NCBI RefSeq assembly: GCF_000321225.1
Contig: NW_004450402.1
Location: 337,272-401,271 of the forward strand
Direction of reading: 5' to 3'
Origin: Odobenus rosmarus divergens
Taxonomy: Eukaryota; Chordata; Mammalia; Carnivora; Odobenidae
Length of the DNA stretch: 64,000 bases
Under the pieces are notes generated by a model, which saw only the letters and a list, made by a program, of their open reading frames with translations, made no database searches and was not told the origin of the DNA. Shown in pieces: positions 1-60,961 of this stretch. Numbering within the stretch: the stretch's first letter is position 1; the number at the start of each line of letters is the position of its first letter. A program made the position numbers and the translations under genes.

Positions 1-999
1 GTATGACTTCAGATATACCATATAAGCTGGATCTTAGTTTTCTCTTCTATAAAACTGTCTAGTGGGCTGCCTTTTAACTGAATGTTGATGAGATGATTTC
101 TCTGTTTACCACTTTCATTTACTTTACAAATGCTCCTCAGAATATGAAACACCCAGTGAAAATAACAGGAAATACTCATCTGGGAGCTCTCCTGTCTGTG
201 AAGGGTTAAAGAAATAATCACACCGTTCTCTTTGCTCCAAGAACATAAACTGATACTATTCCTTCTTGTATTTTCACTGTAAAGTTTAGAGGAAGGGGCT
301 AGAAGAGGATTAAGCTAATATAAAGTTAATATAGTTACTTAACTATAGAGAGAAATGCAAATTTCTCCCTTTTAAAGGCAGCTATGTGTCTACCTTTCAG
401 TTGAAAACACGTGACCTGTAGTGGTTAATATTTAGTATTAAAATAGCAGAATAAATAAATAAATAAATAACAATATTTTATGATATGGTCATTGTAATTC
501 GTTCAAGACAGCATACACTATTGCCTCTGCTTTTGCACAACAAAGAAAAAAATAAAACAAAAAGACAACCTACTGAACGCCTTTGGAAAATGTTTAACTT
601 GCCATGTCCCCATTGCTATTTAAATCACGGGGTGGGAAAATGGTATTTCTATAGTTTTTAACCTTTTTTCTGTGAGTTCTTTCCAGTTAGGCATTTCTGA
701 TGTGTAAAATATTCGTCATGGGTGTAAAAGATGAGTATACCAACAGTTTAAATTAGGATTAAAGATATCATTTTGTGGAAAACTCTCTACCCTTCTTTTA
801 ACAGTATAACCTTAGATACACCATGTAAACTTCTGGATCTTAGTTTTCTCTTCTGTAAAATTTTACTTCTACACTCATTTGAAATTGCATATCTATTTTT
901 GAAATATGTAGATGTTCATGTACGGTTCTCTAAGATCTGTTGCATTCATACTTTTAAGACAGACATTGCTCAAAGAACTTTAAAGGTATCACCACATTA

Positions 1000-1110
1000 A
1001 TCACAAAAACCTGGGGACAAACTATTTCTGTCCCCATTTTATTGGTGAGAAATGTGAGCATTTGAGTGATTAGTCAGTTTGCTCAAGATGGGAATATTAG
1101 TGGTCCCGGT
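1000..1110 (+). mobile_element. MIR, partial
   Basis: tccccattttattggtgagaaatgtgagc with following gtcagtttgctcaagatg fits the MIR core. Confidence 0.5.
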
Positions 1111-2994
1111 TCTGGAAAGGGAAAGGTCACACATACACACATACTACGGACACGTTTATTTACTTAGGGTCTACTATGTTTGAGTAACTACTCAAAGTTC
1201 TGGAGGTCCATGAAAAAAATAAGCAAAAATCCTACCTTTGTGGAGCTGATCATTATCCATTTAATCTATGTGTAAACGCAAATGTACTTGTCTTAAATGT
1301 AAATGTTTATTTATCTGACCATTATAAAGCCCTCTGCTCTTTACTATAGCCAGCTATGCAATACTTTCTATCACTATAAATGTCTACCTTTTATGGAAAA
1401 AAAAAATGCATGTGCACCATGAGTCTCTCAAGGGCTGCTACCTACCATAATATATTTTGTATTCCCAGTCAGTGTCACAAGAAAGTAGATTCTAACTATA
1501 TTTTTTGTAGAATGTGCAAATGGGTTTTTTTTTTAATACGGGGTTTAAATTTTTATTTTTTTTAATGAGATTTCTCCAGTGGTTCAGTTGGGAACTAAAG
1601 GACTCAGAAGGCTTATTCTTTTAAAAGTTGGCTTGGGAATATTTTTAAAAGATTTGCATGTTTGTAAGATCATTTGCTTAATAGGTATGTATCATCAGAG
1701 ATTTTCACTTTTCATTTATAGAAGTATAAAACAAAATCATTGCAGAGCATGCTGTTATTAAAAATATCTAGACTTACAGAATGTTTGAAATAACTAATGG
1801 AAAAAGAAATCACAGTTATACTTTAGGGCACAAATATACATCCAAAATGTCTCTTCTTATTGTTTTCATCCACTGTTTTAAAGTTAATGAGCTGTGACAA
1901 GATCATGAGCAATATTTTAACTGCAGGAAAGTAATATGTTTTTATTGTTAATTTTAATGCACATTCCACTAGTAAGATGGCAATATGAAATTTAATTTTA
2001 TGAATGCTCCAAGGGAGTAATTAAAATAGTTAAGCTTTGCCATAAAAAATAGCATATAATATCTACAAACTTTAAGCATTGTCATTGATTCAAATCAGCA
2101 TTCTTTCTCTACTTGATATACATGAACATTTTATTTGATTAATTTTAAATATTAAACATACTTTGCTAGAAAATTAATAAGCATTCTTTTCTTAAGCAAA
2201 GGGCATTAGTTATTTTCATATAACTTGTCAGGCATAATGTATCCAGCTAAGGAAATATATATTTCTCTTAATTTTTATACCACATTTTCTAGGGAAATAT
2301 ATTCACATAATGCTCTTTCTCCTATAAATTTGGGAAATTTCTATTGACTACACATGAATACATTTAGATCCTAAATTTTTTTAACGTATCTATCATGTTC
2401 ACACATTTTGTAGAAAGACCAGTGCATATCTCTAATTCTATTATCATGTTATTGTATTTATTACTGTTATTTATAATTATTTGTTGCATATAGTAAATAT
2501 TCTGTGCTTTGGAAGTATCAATGAAGAAATCATGGAGATATTTACAGTACAAAATTCAGGCCAAATGCTACATTAATTCTTTCAGAAAATAGTGGTAGAA
2601 AACCTAGCATACTATGGTAAGTTGTGTAAGGAATATTTAGAAGGATGTCTCATGCTTTAAATTCTTAGAATAATATAACGTTTAGAAAACACGGTTGTTA
2701 TCTTGGGCTTAAAGAATGGCTAAAAGTTTAATAGTACAGGAAAAGACCAAAGACCTCCCAAGGTAGAATATAAGACTGACCAACGACTGAGAGATAACAG
2801 CAGGTATATTGTATTAAAGGGACAATGAGAGATGTGCTGTATTAGGAGAAAATAACTTGCACATTACATACTAAAATATAAAGTAAAAAAAATTCCGAGT
2901 GTGTATATATGGGTATTTTGGGGGGGAAGATCAAGGATAAATATATCCTCAAAAAGAAGCATTAATCCAAACTGTTTCGAGTTCTGTACATAAG

Positions 2995-3184
2995 AAAGAA
3001 GAGTTACAGGAAACAAACTGAGGGTTGCTGGAGTGGTGGGGGGTGGGAGGGATGGGGTGGCTGGGTGATAGACACTGGGGAGGGTATGTGCTATGGTGAG
3101 CGCTGCGAACTGTGTAAGACTGATGAATCACAGACCTGTACCCCTGAAACAAATAATACATTATATGTTAAAAAAAAAAAAAAA
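2995..3184 (+). mobile_element. Carnivore L1 3' end (first)
   Basis: L1 3'UTR of the type aaactgagggttgctgg, ending cccctgaaacaaataatacattatatgtt plus poly(A) at 3171-3184. Strongly 5'-truncated; no ORF2 coding. Confidence 0.85.
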
Positions 3185-3460
3185 GGAAGATAGTAAGAAG
3201 GGGAAAATGAAGGGGGGGAAATCGGAGGGGGAGACGAACCATGAGAGACTATGGACTCTGAGACACAAACTGAGGGTTCTAGAGGGGAAGGTTTGGGGGG
3301 CTGGGTTAGCCTGGTGATGGGTGGTAAGGAGGGCATGTATTGAATGGAGCACTGGGTGTTATATGCAAACAATCAATCATGGACAACTACATCAAAAACT
3401 AATGATGTAATGTATGATGACTAATATAACATAATAAATAAAATTTTTAATAAAAGAAAA
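3185..3460 (+). mobile_element. Carnivore L1 3' end (second)
   Basis: Another L1 3'UTR type: ccatgagagactatggactctgag, then aatcatgg, acatcaaaaactaatgatgta and an A/T-rich tail. It abuts the poly(A) of the preceding element. Confidence 0.85.
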
Positions 3461-4559
3461 TTTAAGAATCTTGCTTCAAATAATAAAAGAAAGAGAGTTA
3501 GCTTCTAAAACCACAGGTGGAACATAATGAAAAAGTCCCACACATGTATTAAATAGTTCTCAAAACTGAAAACAATTCTTTGTTGTTGAAAATTAAAACT
3601 AAACTTGTAAGAAACAGTGACAAAAAGCAAAGATTCTAATGAACTGTTTAACGAAGTTTAAATGAACGATATCAATGACAGAGAATGACTCTTTGGACAA
3701 AGGACATAACTATTGCCATAAATTCTTTTACGTTTTCTTATTTTAGAGCGTATTCAACAAATATGAGCTCATTCTGGGAGAAGTAGTCTTAAATAGCTGT
3801 GTTTCTCCCACTTATTAAAATTTAGCACAATATGTATGAATTATAGTGGTACAAACAATGAGGGATTCTTTTTTTTCTCACCATTTATTTATGAAATACT
3901 CGGTACTTAGAAAAAATCTTTGTATGGATCATGGCACATCAGGCCCTTATGGCCTTTATCTGAAAAATAGGCAAACTGTATTGGACTTAAATTATATTGC
4001 ATGCACAGAGTACTTAGCACAATAATTGTTTAATAGGCTTGATAATGGGAAAATAATAAGTTTTTTTAATACACATTTCCGCTTCTTAGTGAATCTCCCC
4101 TTTTATAATTCCAGTCTCATAGCTGTTGACCTCAACACAGTCTAATGTGACATCTTCCTCGTGTAGTCTTCCAACAGTTGGGGTTTAAATGTAACACAGA
4201 ATTAAAGAGAAAAATTTCCATGGTCTGACAAATCAAAATTGCATCTCTTTTGTATAGTCACTTACAAATAAAATATCTCAGCACTTAAATTGGATGCTTA
4301 GTTTAGATTTGATAACACTAATGGGTAGTAATCCTTTTCTGAGATTTCACAAGTAAAATGTTAAAAGAGAAATGTAATGCGATCATGTACGCGCCATTTT
4401 TTCAGATAAGTAGAGATTTATCTTTAGGGATGTCACATTGTATACCATCTTCTGTTGATATTTTTCTATTACAAAAAAAAAAAAAGAGTGCTTTCTTTAC
4501 TGAAGTTTTTCTTTCTCTCTTTGTAATTCAGGAAACACCTTTGCATTTCTCCCAATTTC

Positions 4560-4690
4560 AGGGTCTTTGTTTTTATTCCTCTTGTTCTCCTCCTGTCTCT
4601 CTGCTCCTCCTTCCTCTTCCCTACCTCTCTCTCCCCCCCTCCTCCTTGCCCTCAACCTCAACCTCCAGGCGTCCCTTCTGACCTCCCTCT
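4560..4690. repeat. Polypyrimidine stretch
   Basis: Irregular C/T-rich tract (ctcctcctgtctctctgctcc ... ctctctccccccctcctcc). Low complexity; no element assigned. Confidence 0.7.
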
Positions 4691-5229
4691 TTCTAATAAA
4701 TAGAGACAAATCTTTACATTCCTCTCACTTTTAGGGCAGTACCTCTTGAATGCAAAAACACTTAGAGGACTCTACTCTCAGTCTTCTCCTCTGCACTGGC
4801 TTCCGAAATCATTCATCCAAAGTCTTTACCTGGTTAACACTTAACACCACTTATGGTTGACTTTTCTTCCATAAAAATATTTAATTAGGTTTCAAAAAAC
4901 ATTTTGACAGAGAGTATATGTTTATTATCTAAAAAAATACTAACTGCAATTTTCCTTTGTTTCTTCTTTCGTATTTGAAATATGTAATTGGTAAAAATTT
5001 AATTTTCACACAGTTCTTGGTTAATTATTATGCAACATGAGGAACAATTCCTGGGTTTGTTTTTAAATATCTACTTATTATAGTGCAAAAATGCCACTTC
5101 TGTTTATATTAAGTTTAAATTTCATGATTTCTTTAGCCACATTTTTAGTAAAGTTTCTCCAAATTCTATATCCTAAGTTTAAGATACCCTAAAATTTTAA
5201 AAAGTACAACAGTGGTTGCAAAACAAAAC

Positions 5230-5352
5230 AAAGAGGGCATGTTCTGCATGGAGGACTGGGTGTTATACACAAACAATGAATCATGGAACACTACATCAAA
5301 AACTAATGATGTACTGTATGGTGATTAACATAACAATAAAAATTTAAAAAAT
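5230..5352 (+). mobile_element. Carnivore L1 3' end, 120 bp
   Basis: Same 3'UTR type as 3185-3460 (catcaaaaactaatgatgtactgtatggtgatta), heavily 5'-truncated. Confidence 0.85.
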
Positions 5353-7087
5353 GAAATACAAAATCATTTTTTCTAGTGTTGCTCTTAAATTATTACCAAT
5401 AGTCTGGAATCTGTACTCTCTTAATTCATTTTAATTGTGTTAGCATTCAGATACCTGGATAAATAAAAAACTATTCCATGGACCTTGTGAATTTAGCCAG
5501 AAAAATAATATCAGGAAATTGAGTAGTAAATATTTTTGTAATCTTTTGTAATCAATGAATATTTCACTAAAATTGAATTTAAAGATATTCTGATTAAATA
5601 GCCCCTGGGAGTCACTGATGTCTCCATTTGAGAGAAACAGTGGGTGGCTTTGTAGAGAAAGCACTTGGAGGAGCCCAGGATCAGAGTTTCTTTTGACTAG
5701 CTACATGATTATGATGAGCTATAGGTTTCTCACCTTTACAACTGATGGACTACAACTGCGCTATCAACTCTATGGAATGTCTGTGGTAATAAAATGACAA
5801 AATGAATGTAAAATGGATTTGTAAATTGTCAAGCACTATGTCAATACAAATTGTTGTCATTATGATCGCTGTTCTTGTGTTTATACGTAATTGGTTCTCT
5901 ACCTCATAAAATATAAATTAGAACAAAGTCACTAATTCATATTTGAATAACAAAAAGATTTCCAATTATATGGGAAGTATAGTTTTAGAAAATAAGTGTT
6001 AAGGTATTGTATTTTCCAGCTTTTATAAGTCATTTCTTCTATGAATTTTGAAGATGTTATCTAAATATCTTATTAAGGAGAACTATTAATAATCCTATTT
6101 TCTAATATTTCAGATTTAATTCAATCATGAAAGAAAATGATAAATTGTAACTTAACCACCCATCTAGGAATCTAATTCAAAGACAACATTCTTGTTATTT
6201 TTTTATTAAATAAAATTGGAAATAGTAAATAGGTTATACTTGAGCTTTATGTGACTGAGTAAATGTGTGCATTTCTTTTATTCTTCCTTTAAATAATGAT
6301 TTCTCAAATTGTTGTTAGACGGAATTAATATGAAGGCAGTATCCACACTATTATTTTTTTTTAATTTTACATATTAGGTATTTTTTAAAGCAAATTAGTT
6401 GAAAATATATGGCATCTTCTTTGAAACTCAGTTGGACATACCTAATTATATGAATTATATTGCCAATGTTGGTAATAAAACCCAATGATCCCTGTCAGAC
6501 TCCAAGATAAATTTAAGGACTTATTTTCTGGGAAAAAGTCCAAACTCTGGGATAATGATTATCAAACTTTATTTTGTAAAAAAAAAAATTATATTCATAG
6601 TCTAATGCAGCGACAATTTCTGAACTCATTTTTAGGACTTGGAAATTGTGTTTCAGCAAGTTTGAGGTGAAGCCCAGAAATCTCTTTGAGAAATACTAGT
6701 CTAGAAAATTTTTCTGCCAATCCATAATAATACAGAGAGAAAAATCATATAAGTTATTTATTGGATTCATGTTTTCTAAAGCATTGTGAACAGTTCTGAA
6801 CACTTAATAAAGAATGATATCTGTAAAATATTGAAGATCTACAAATTAAAATTTTTCATCTTATCAATATTTTCCTAACTTCAATATCTGTGCTTAATAT
6901 TGGGGCTAGAAATTAATCATTCAAATAATGAGTACAACCATTCCTATTTGAGATCTCCCATTTGCCTGAAAGTGACTTTTACATTATTTACTATACTATA
7001 AGATTCCACTACGAAATAAGTGATTCTTAAGCCAGTATCACTTTTTCCCATCGCTAATAACAAAATATTTTTTTCCCCATGGATTAG

Positions 7088-56755
<49,668 letters not shown>

Positions 56756-57034
56756 GATTAGGACAAAGAACATATGAAATCAACAGAAAAAAATACCTTG
56801 GTGCCACCAACCCATTTTATGCCACATGCAAGTTTTTGAATAAGGATGGTATAGAAAACAACTTGCTACGTATATATGTACTGATTAGAAATACCGATAC
56901 CCTTGTGGGGGCAGAATCTTTACACGACAAAAGCTTCGAAAATCATAAAAATACAAGATAGTGTGGCTGAGATGGAAACAGGTCTTATTCTTGATTCCCA
57001 ATTTTCATCTCTCCTTTTCCTATTTGGATTTCTT

Positions 57035-57041
57035 TGGTGCT
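57035..57041 (+). promoter_or_regulatory. COL11A1: miR-29 seed match 1
   Basis: TGGTGCT is the complement of miR-29 nucleotides 2-8. The site is upstream of both poly(A) signals, so it would be in short and long transcripts. Many collagen mRNAs are known miR-29 targets. Confidence 0.6.
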
Positions 57042-57081
57042 GTAGAAAAAAGAAGAGAACAATATATATTCATAAAAGATA

Positions 57082-57088
57082 TGGTGCT
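57082..57088 (+). promoter_or_regulatory. COL11A1: miR-29 seed match 2
   Basis: Second TGGTGCT, 47 nt after the first. That spacing is a little longer than the 8-40 nt at which paired sites usually cooperate. Confidence 0.6.
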
Positions 57089-57274
57089 CATTCCCATCCA
57101 TCAAGGATGTGCTAAAACAGTGTGTTTAATAAATTGTAATTATTTTATGTACAGTTCTATACTGTTATCTATGTGTCCATTTCCAAAACTTGCACGTGTC
57201 TCTAAATTCCACCTGACTCTAATTTTATGACAATTGCAGAACTATGATGGCAATAAATATATGTATTATGAAAA

Positions 57275-57280
57275 AATAAA
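57275..57280 (+). terminator. COL11A1: Proximal poly(A) signal AATAAA
   Basis: AATAAA in gaaaaaataaagttg, about 520 nt after the stop; another lies 23 nt upstream (57252-57257). Cleavage near 57295-57300 would give a transcript about 1 kb shorter than the distal form. Confidence 0.65.
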
Positions 57281-58308
57281 GTTGAATTTCTGATGACTCT
57301 AATTCCCTCTCTTTGATTAATAATAAAATGCCTTTGTATATATTGATGTTGAAGAGTTCAATTATTTGATGTCGCCAACAAATTTCTCAGAGGGGCAAAA
57401 ACCTAGAAGACTCTCGGAAGCACACTTGGATCAACTCTTCTCTACTGACAGTAACTTTGCTGAATTTCAGCCAAAAATATCATGCATTTTGATGCTTTAT
57501 TCAATGCTATACCTCAGCCTTTTTCTTTTCAGAGTCCAGGATTTCACAGGATCCTTGTATATATGGAAAATAAGCAAGTTTATATTTTTGGACAGGAAAA
57601 TGTGTATGAGAATCTATTTTAACAAACTGATGCCTCCATCAAGCAAACAATCAGATGTACAGTTATCTTACTACCTTATCTTATCTCATCTCATTGTTTT
57701 CAGTGTGCTTCAGTCATGCAGATTAATATTAAAAGATGGGAACTAAGCAATTATTTATGAATTTGTTCAATGTTATAATTTTTAATCGATCAACTTCTTG
57801 AATTTGATTCCAAGTTGCATATTATAATAATCTTCAATTATTATTTTACCTGCACCTGCCCAACAAATACTATTTCTTTTCTTTCAAAATAATATCATAC
57901 ATTATTTGACTTGCCTAATTCTTAAACAGCATATGGGTGGATTGTTACTAACGGTGCTTGTTTTAAAAGTCATACTTATTAAAGCAGTCAAAACATTTTT
58001 TTTCCCACTAAGGTATTTTCTTCCAGGTAGCTTGATATAGCAGTAAAATTTTAAAATTACAAATTGAACTTTGTATCTATTTTAAGTAATATATGTAAGA
58101 CTCGAAAATAAATGTTTTATTTCTTATATGGAGTATTAAATTAATTGATACCAGATTTCACTGGAACATTTTCAACTGATAATTTATCACAAAAGAGCAT
58201 ACCTGTAATACTGGAATTAAAACGTGAACACGTGTTATTCAGAAGTTCTTTTATTTTTGAAATCAAGTTTGTAAATGTCCTTTCAAGAAGGGCGATATGA
58301 ATCGTATA

Positions 58309-58314
58309 AATAAA
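58309..58314 (+). terminator. COL11A1: Distal poly(A) signal AATAAA
   Basis: AATAAA followed within 20 nt by a probable cleavage region and then a U-rich stretch (ttggtcattctctttctt). It matches the remembered end of the long human mRNA. Confidence 0.75.
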
Positions 58315-60757
58315 CTCAAGTCTTGTCTACCTGGATTGGTCATTCTCTTTCTTAAATAAGTTCCAAATTACTCTCTATTGCAGAAAAGGCTTTTGATTCT
58401 GTTTCTTGACCATCCAGATTAGAATCGTTTATACTTTTGGAAAAGAATATTTTCCTTCAGAGATAAGTTGTTTAAATTCTCCACATGTCTAAAATAAAAA
58501 CACCACATGGTAATACTCTATTTACAAAATTAAAGTAGGCTATACTTAAATTTGCAGAAAGATATTTTTCATAATTAAACATTTTGCAAAGTCTCAAACA
58601 TATGTTCACAATTTCAGCACTAGAAATATTTCCAGAACTTTTACATAGTCTCTAAATTATACATAAAGTAATATTTTTTATCAAGTGAAATTCCATACAT
58701 CAGCCAATTTAATGAATATATAGCAATAAGAGAGAATATTTTGCATATTGACCTGCCCTGGGGAAGTGTATTATTTGCCCATTTAAACAAAACAGCCTCA
58801 AATTTGGCACTCAATAGAATTAATGAATAAATAACTGAATTGCCTATCCTTTTTTATTCCTTGCACATATAGATATGGTCTTCTTTATTGCTTTGGATTT
58901 TTTTCTCTCCCTTACACCTGATTTAATCTGAACAAAAAGAAGCTCAGTGGAAAAGAAAAAGCATATTATATGACATTCTAGTCTTGGCCCAAGCATGTAT
59001 AAACTCTGGAGAATAATGTTGATCCTGGATGGATCCTGGCATGGGTCGATCCTGGGCCTGATGCACACAAAATTTGGCTTTACTCTTTAAAAAAAATACA
59101 AAATTACAAATACAAAAAAATTACAGAATTTATAATTTTAAATGAATGAAGTTCTTACAACAAATTATTAATTATAAAAAATGGACCCATACCAAAAGTA
59201 TCAGACAATCGGGAAAAAAAATCAATGTTTTCATTAATTCTCTGAAGTACGTTTGTAATACTTTTTTTCTCTGTGTTTGTTTATTTTTGGCTTCAATCTC
59301 TGAGTGCCTCTTCATATGAGAATTTTGTAATTTAATTTCTAGTAGAAAGAATAAATTTTTCTAACATGTTAGATTAAAAAATGTTTCTTATCAATCGCTT
59401 AGAGCTGTTTCAATTTCACTTCTTGTTATTGGTAAGTATTTTAAAAATTTGGGGTTATTTTAAATTTAGGAAAAGCTCTATACATTTATTTCATATATGT
59501 ACTATAAATATGTGAGAATTTTTCACAGTCTAGCTTCTGATTTCTGTACATTTTATACCTTGTTTTCTTTCTACTACCAATAGATTTCAGGCTCTGGGCA
59601 CCACAAGACAGATGCATGCCGTGATACAAACTCTGTCTTCCTACTTTTTGTGTTATAACACAGTGGGTGATAAGATTATTCCAGAAAGCCATTCCTACAC
59701 TAGGATTACTGGCAATAAGTTTACATAAATTTAAACTATAAGCCATATAATTATACTTCACCATGTAAACCTAGCCTATAAATCCTGAATAAATGAGTCC
59801 CTAATTGGAATTCCTCCTTGCTGCCTCTTTCCACACCACCCAACACAAGAAAAAAATGCCAAAGAGAAGTTGGAGTGGAAAGATAATATTCTTAACAGAC
59901 CACAGTTAAAGGATCTTACTTGGGCAAATTTTACAAATTATATGATCATGAGAACATCTTTCTAGCAGATCTCTCAAGGGCTTAGATGGTGTCCATGAAA
60001 GACAACGATCCTGAAGCTTAGTCCTCTATGCTGAGTAATTGTGACATAAGTGAATTAATGAAGGGCCTAGCACACTGATAAATACCAAGAGCTAAATAAA
60101 TAGTTGCTACTGCTCTGGATTTCCCACCGCTACTAGAAAGTTCCTTTCTAAATCATAGCTAAGAACACATGTGCTATTTACATCACAGAACGCTTATAAA
60201 GATTTAATTTTAAAAATGTAAAACGTTATACAAATTGCATGATCATAGAGGCCCCAAAGTAGCAAACAGGATCCCATAAAATCCAAGCTTTACAAATGGG
60301 TCACAAACGATACAAAACAGGAGGAGCTGCATAAGCCATGTAAATACCCAGGAACAGCACACCCATCAGACACAGCTTCTCGAATCCTCTTTTCCCAGCA
60401 TGTGTTTTGCTCTCCAGAAGGATGAGTTGAGTAGGCTTTACAGTCTCTCAAATTTTACCCATTGCTAGGCCTCTATGGATGGAATGGTCATATAACTAAT
60501 AATTCCTCATGCAGCTGCCCCTCAGAGATCCAGAGATGACAGGATTATTTACAATTTAAAATCTTGCAGAAGTGTATCCTGCTAGAAGCATTCCATGCTC
60601 AAAATCAATACATAGCAACCCTTGCAGGATCCCCATTTACCTTCTAGCTAGTAAATCCATAGTCAATATTTATAAGGAGATTGGTCAAGATCAAAGCAGA
60701 GGTAGAAAAGAATTACAGAACCACTGTTAACGCTTTCTTTCTAAAAATATAAATTGA

Positions 60758-60961
60758 GGGACGCCTGGGTGGGTCAGTTAGTTAAGCATCTGCCTTCGGC
60801 TCAGGTCATGATCCCGGGGTCCTGGGATGAGCCCTGTGTTGGGCTTCCGGCTGAGCGGGGAGTGTACTTCTCCCTCTCCCTCTGCCTCTCCTACCCTGCT
60901 CATTCTCTCTCTCTCTCTCTCTGTCTCTCTCTCAAATGAATAAATAAAACCTTTTTAAAAA
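60758..60961 (+). mobile_element. CAN SINE, intergenic
   Basis: Sense head ggacgcctgggtgggtcag, long CT run, tail aaatgaataaataaaacc. Short duplication around taaattga. Confidence 0.9.

Larger units (their letters stand above)
1..7087 (+). other. COL11A1: Intron upstream of window exon 1 (partial)
   Basis: AT-rich intronic DNA ending in a clear acceptor (ccccatggattag) before the first visible exon. I searched it for Gly-X-Y coding runs and saw none. It holds MIR and L2 remnants (about 33-60, 815-865, 1000-1110, 1145-1260, 5675-5870), carnivore L1 3' ends (about 2995-3460 and 5230-5352), an AAAT run near 451-470 and a polypyrimidine stretch at 4560-4690. No CAN SINE is present. Confidence 0.8.
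56756..58335 (+). other. COL11A1: COL11A1 3' untranslated region
   Basis: Runs from the stop codon to just past the distal AATAAA. The sequence agrees over its full length with my memory of the human 3'UTR, including the terminal AATAAA ctcaagtcttg block. The end near 58335 is inferred. It contains AATAAA at 57252, 57275, 57322, 58107 and 58309, two Pumilio-like TGTATATA motifs (57335-57342, 57556-57563) and two miR-29 seed matches. Confidence 0.85.

Noticed and set aside
3091..3372. Overlapping frames rich in Pro and Ser
   Set aside because: They are translations of L1 3'UTR sequence.
4358..4709. Overlapping open frames on both strands, up to 107 codons
   Set aside because: They follow the polypyrimidine stretch; composition-driven, rich in Ser, Leu and Pro on one strand and Arg, Glu and Gly on the other.
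1..7087. A further collagen exon upstream of 7088
   Set aside because: No run of Gly-X-Y codons with splice sites was found; the preceding exon should be outside the window.
57366..57746. 126-codon open frame after the stop codon
   Set aside because: Lies within the COL11A1 3'UTR, which matches the human UTR as remembered; no protein family recognised.
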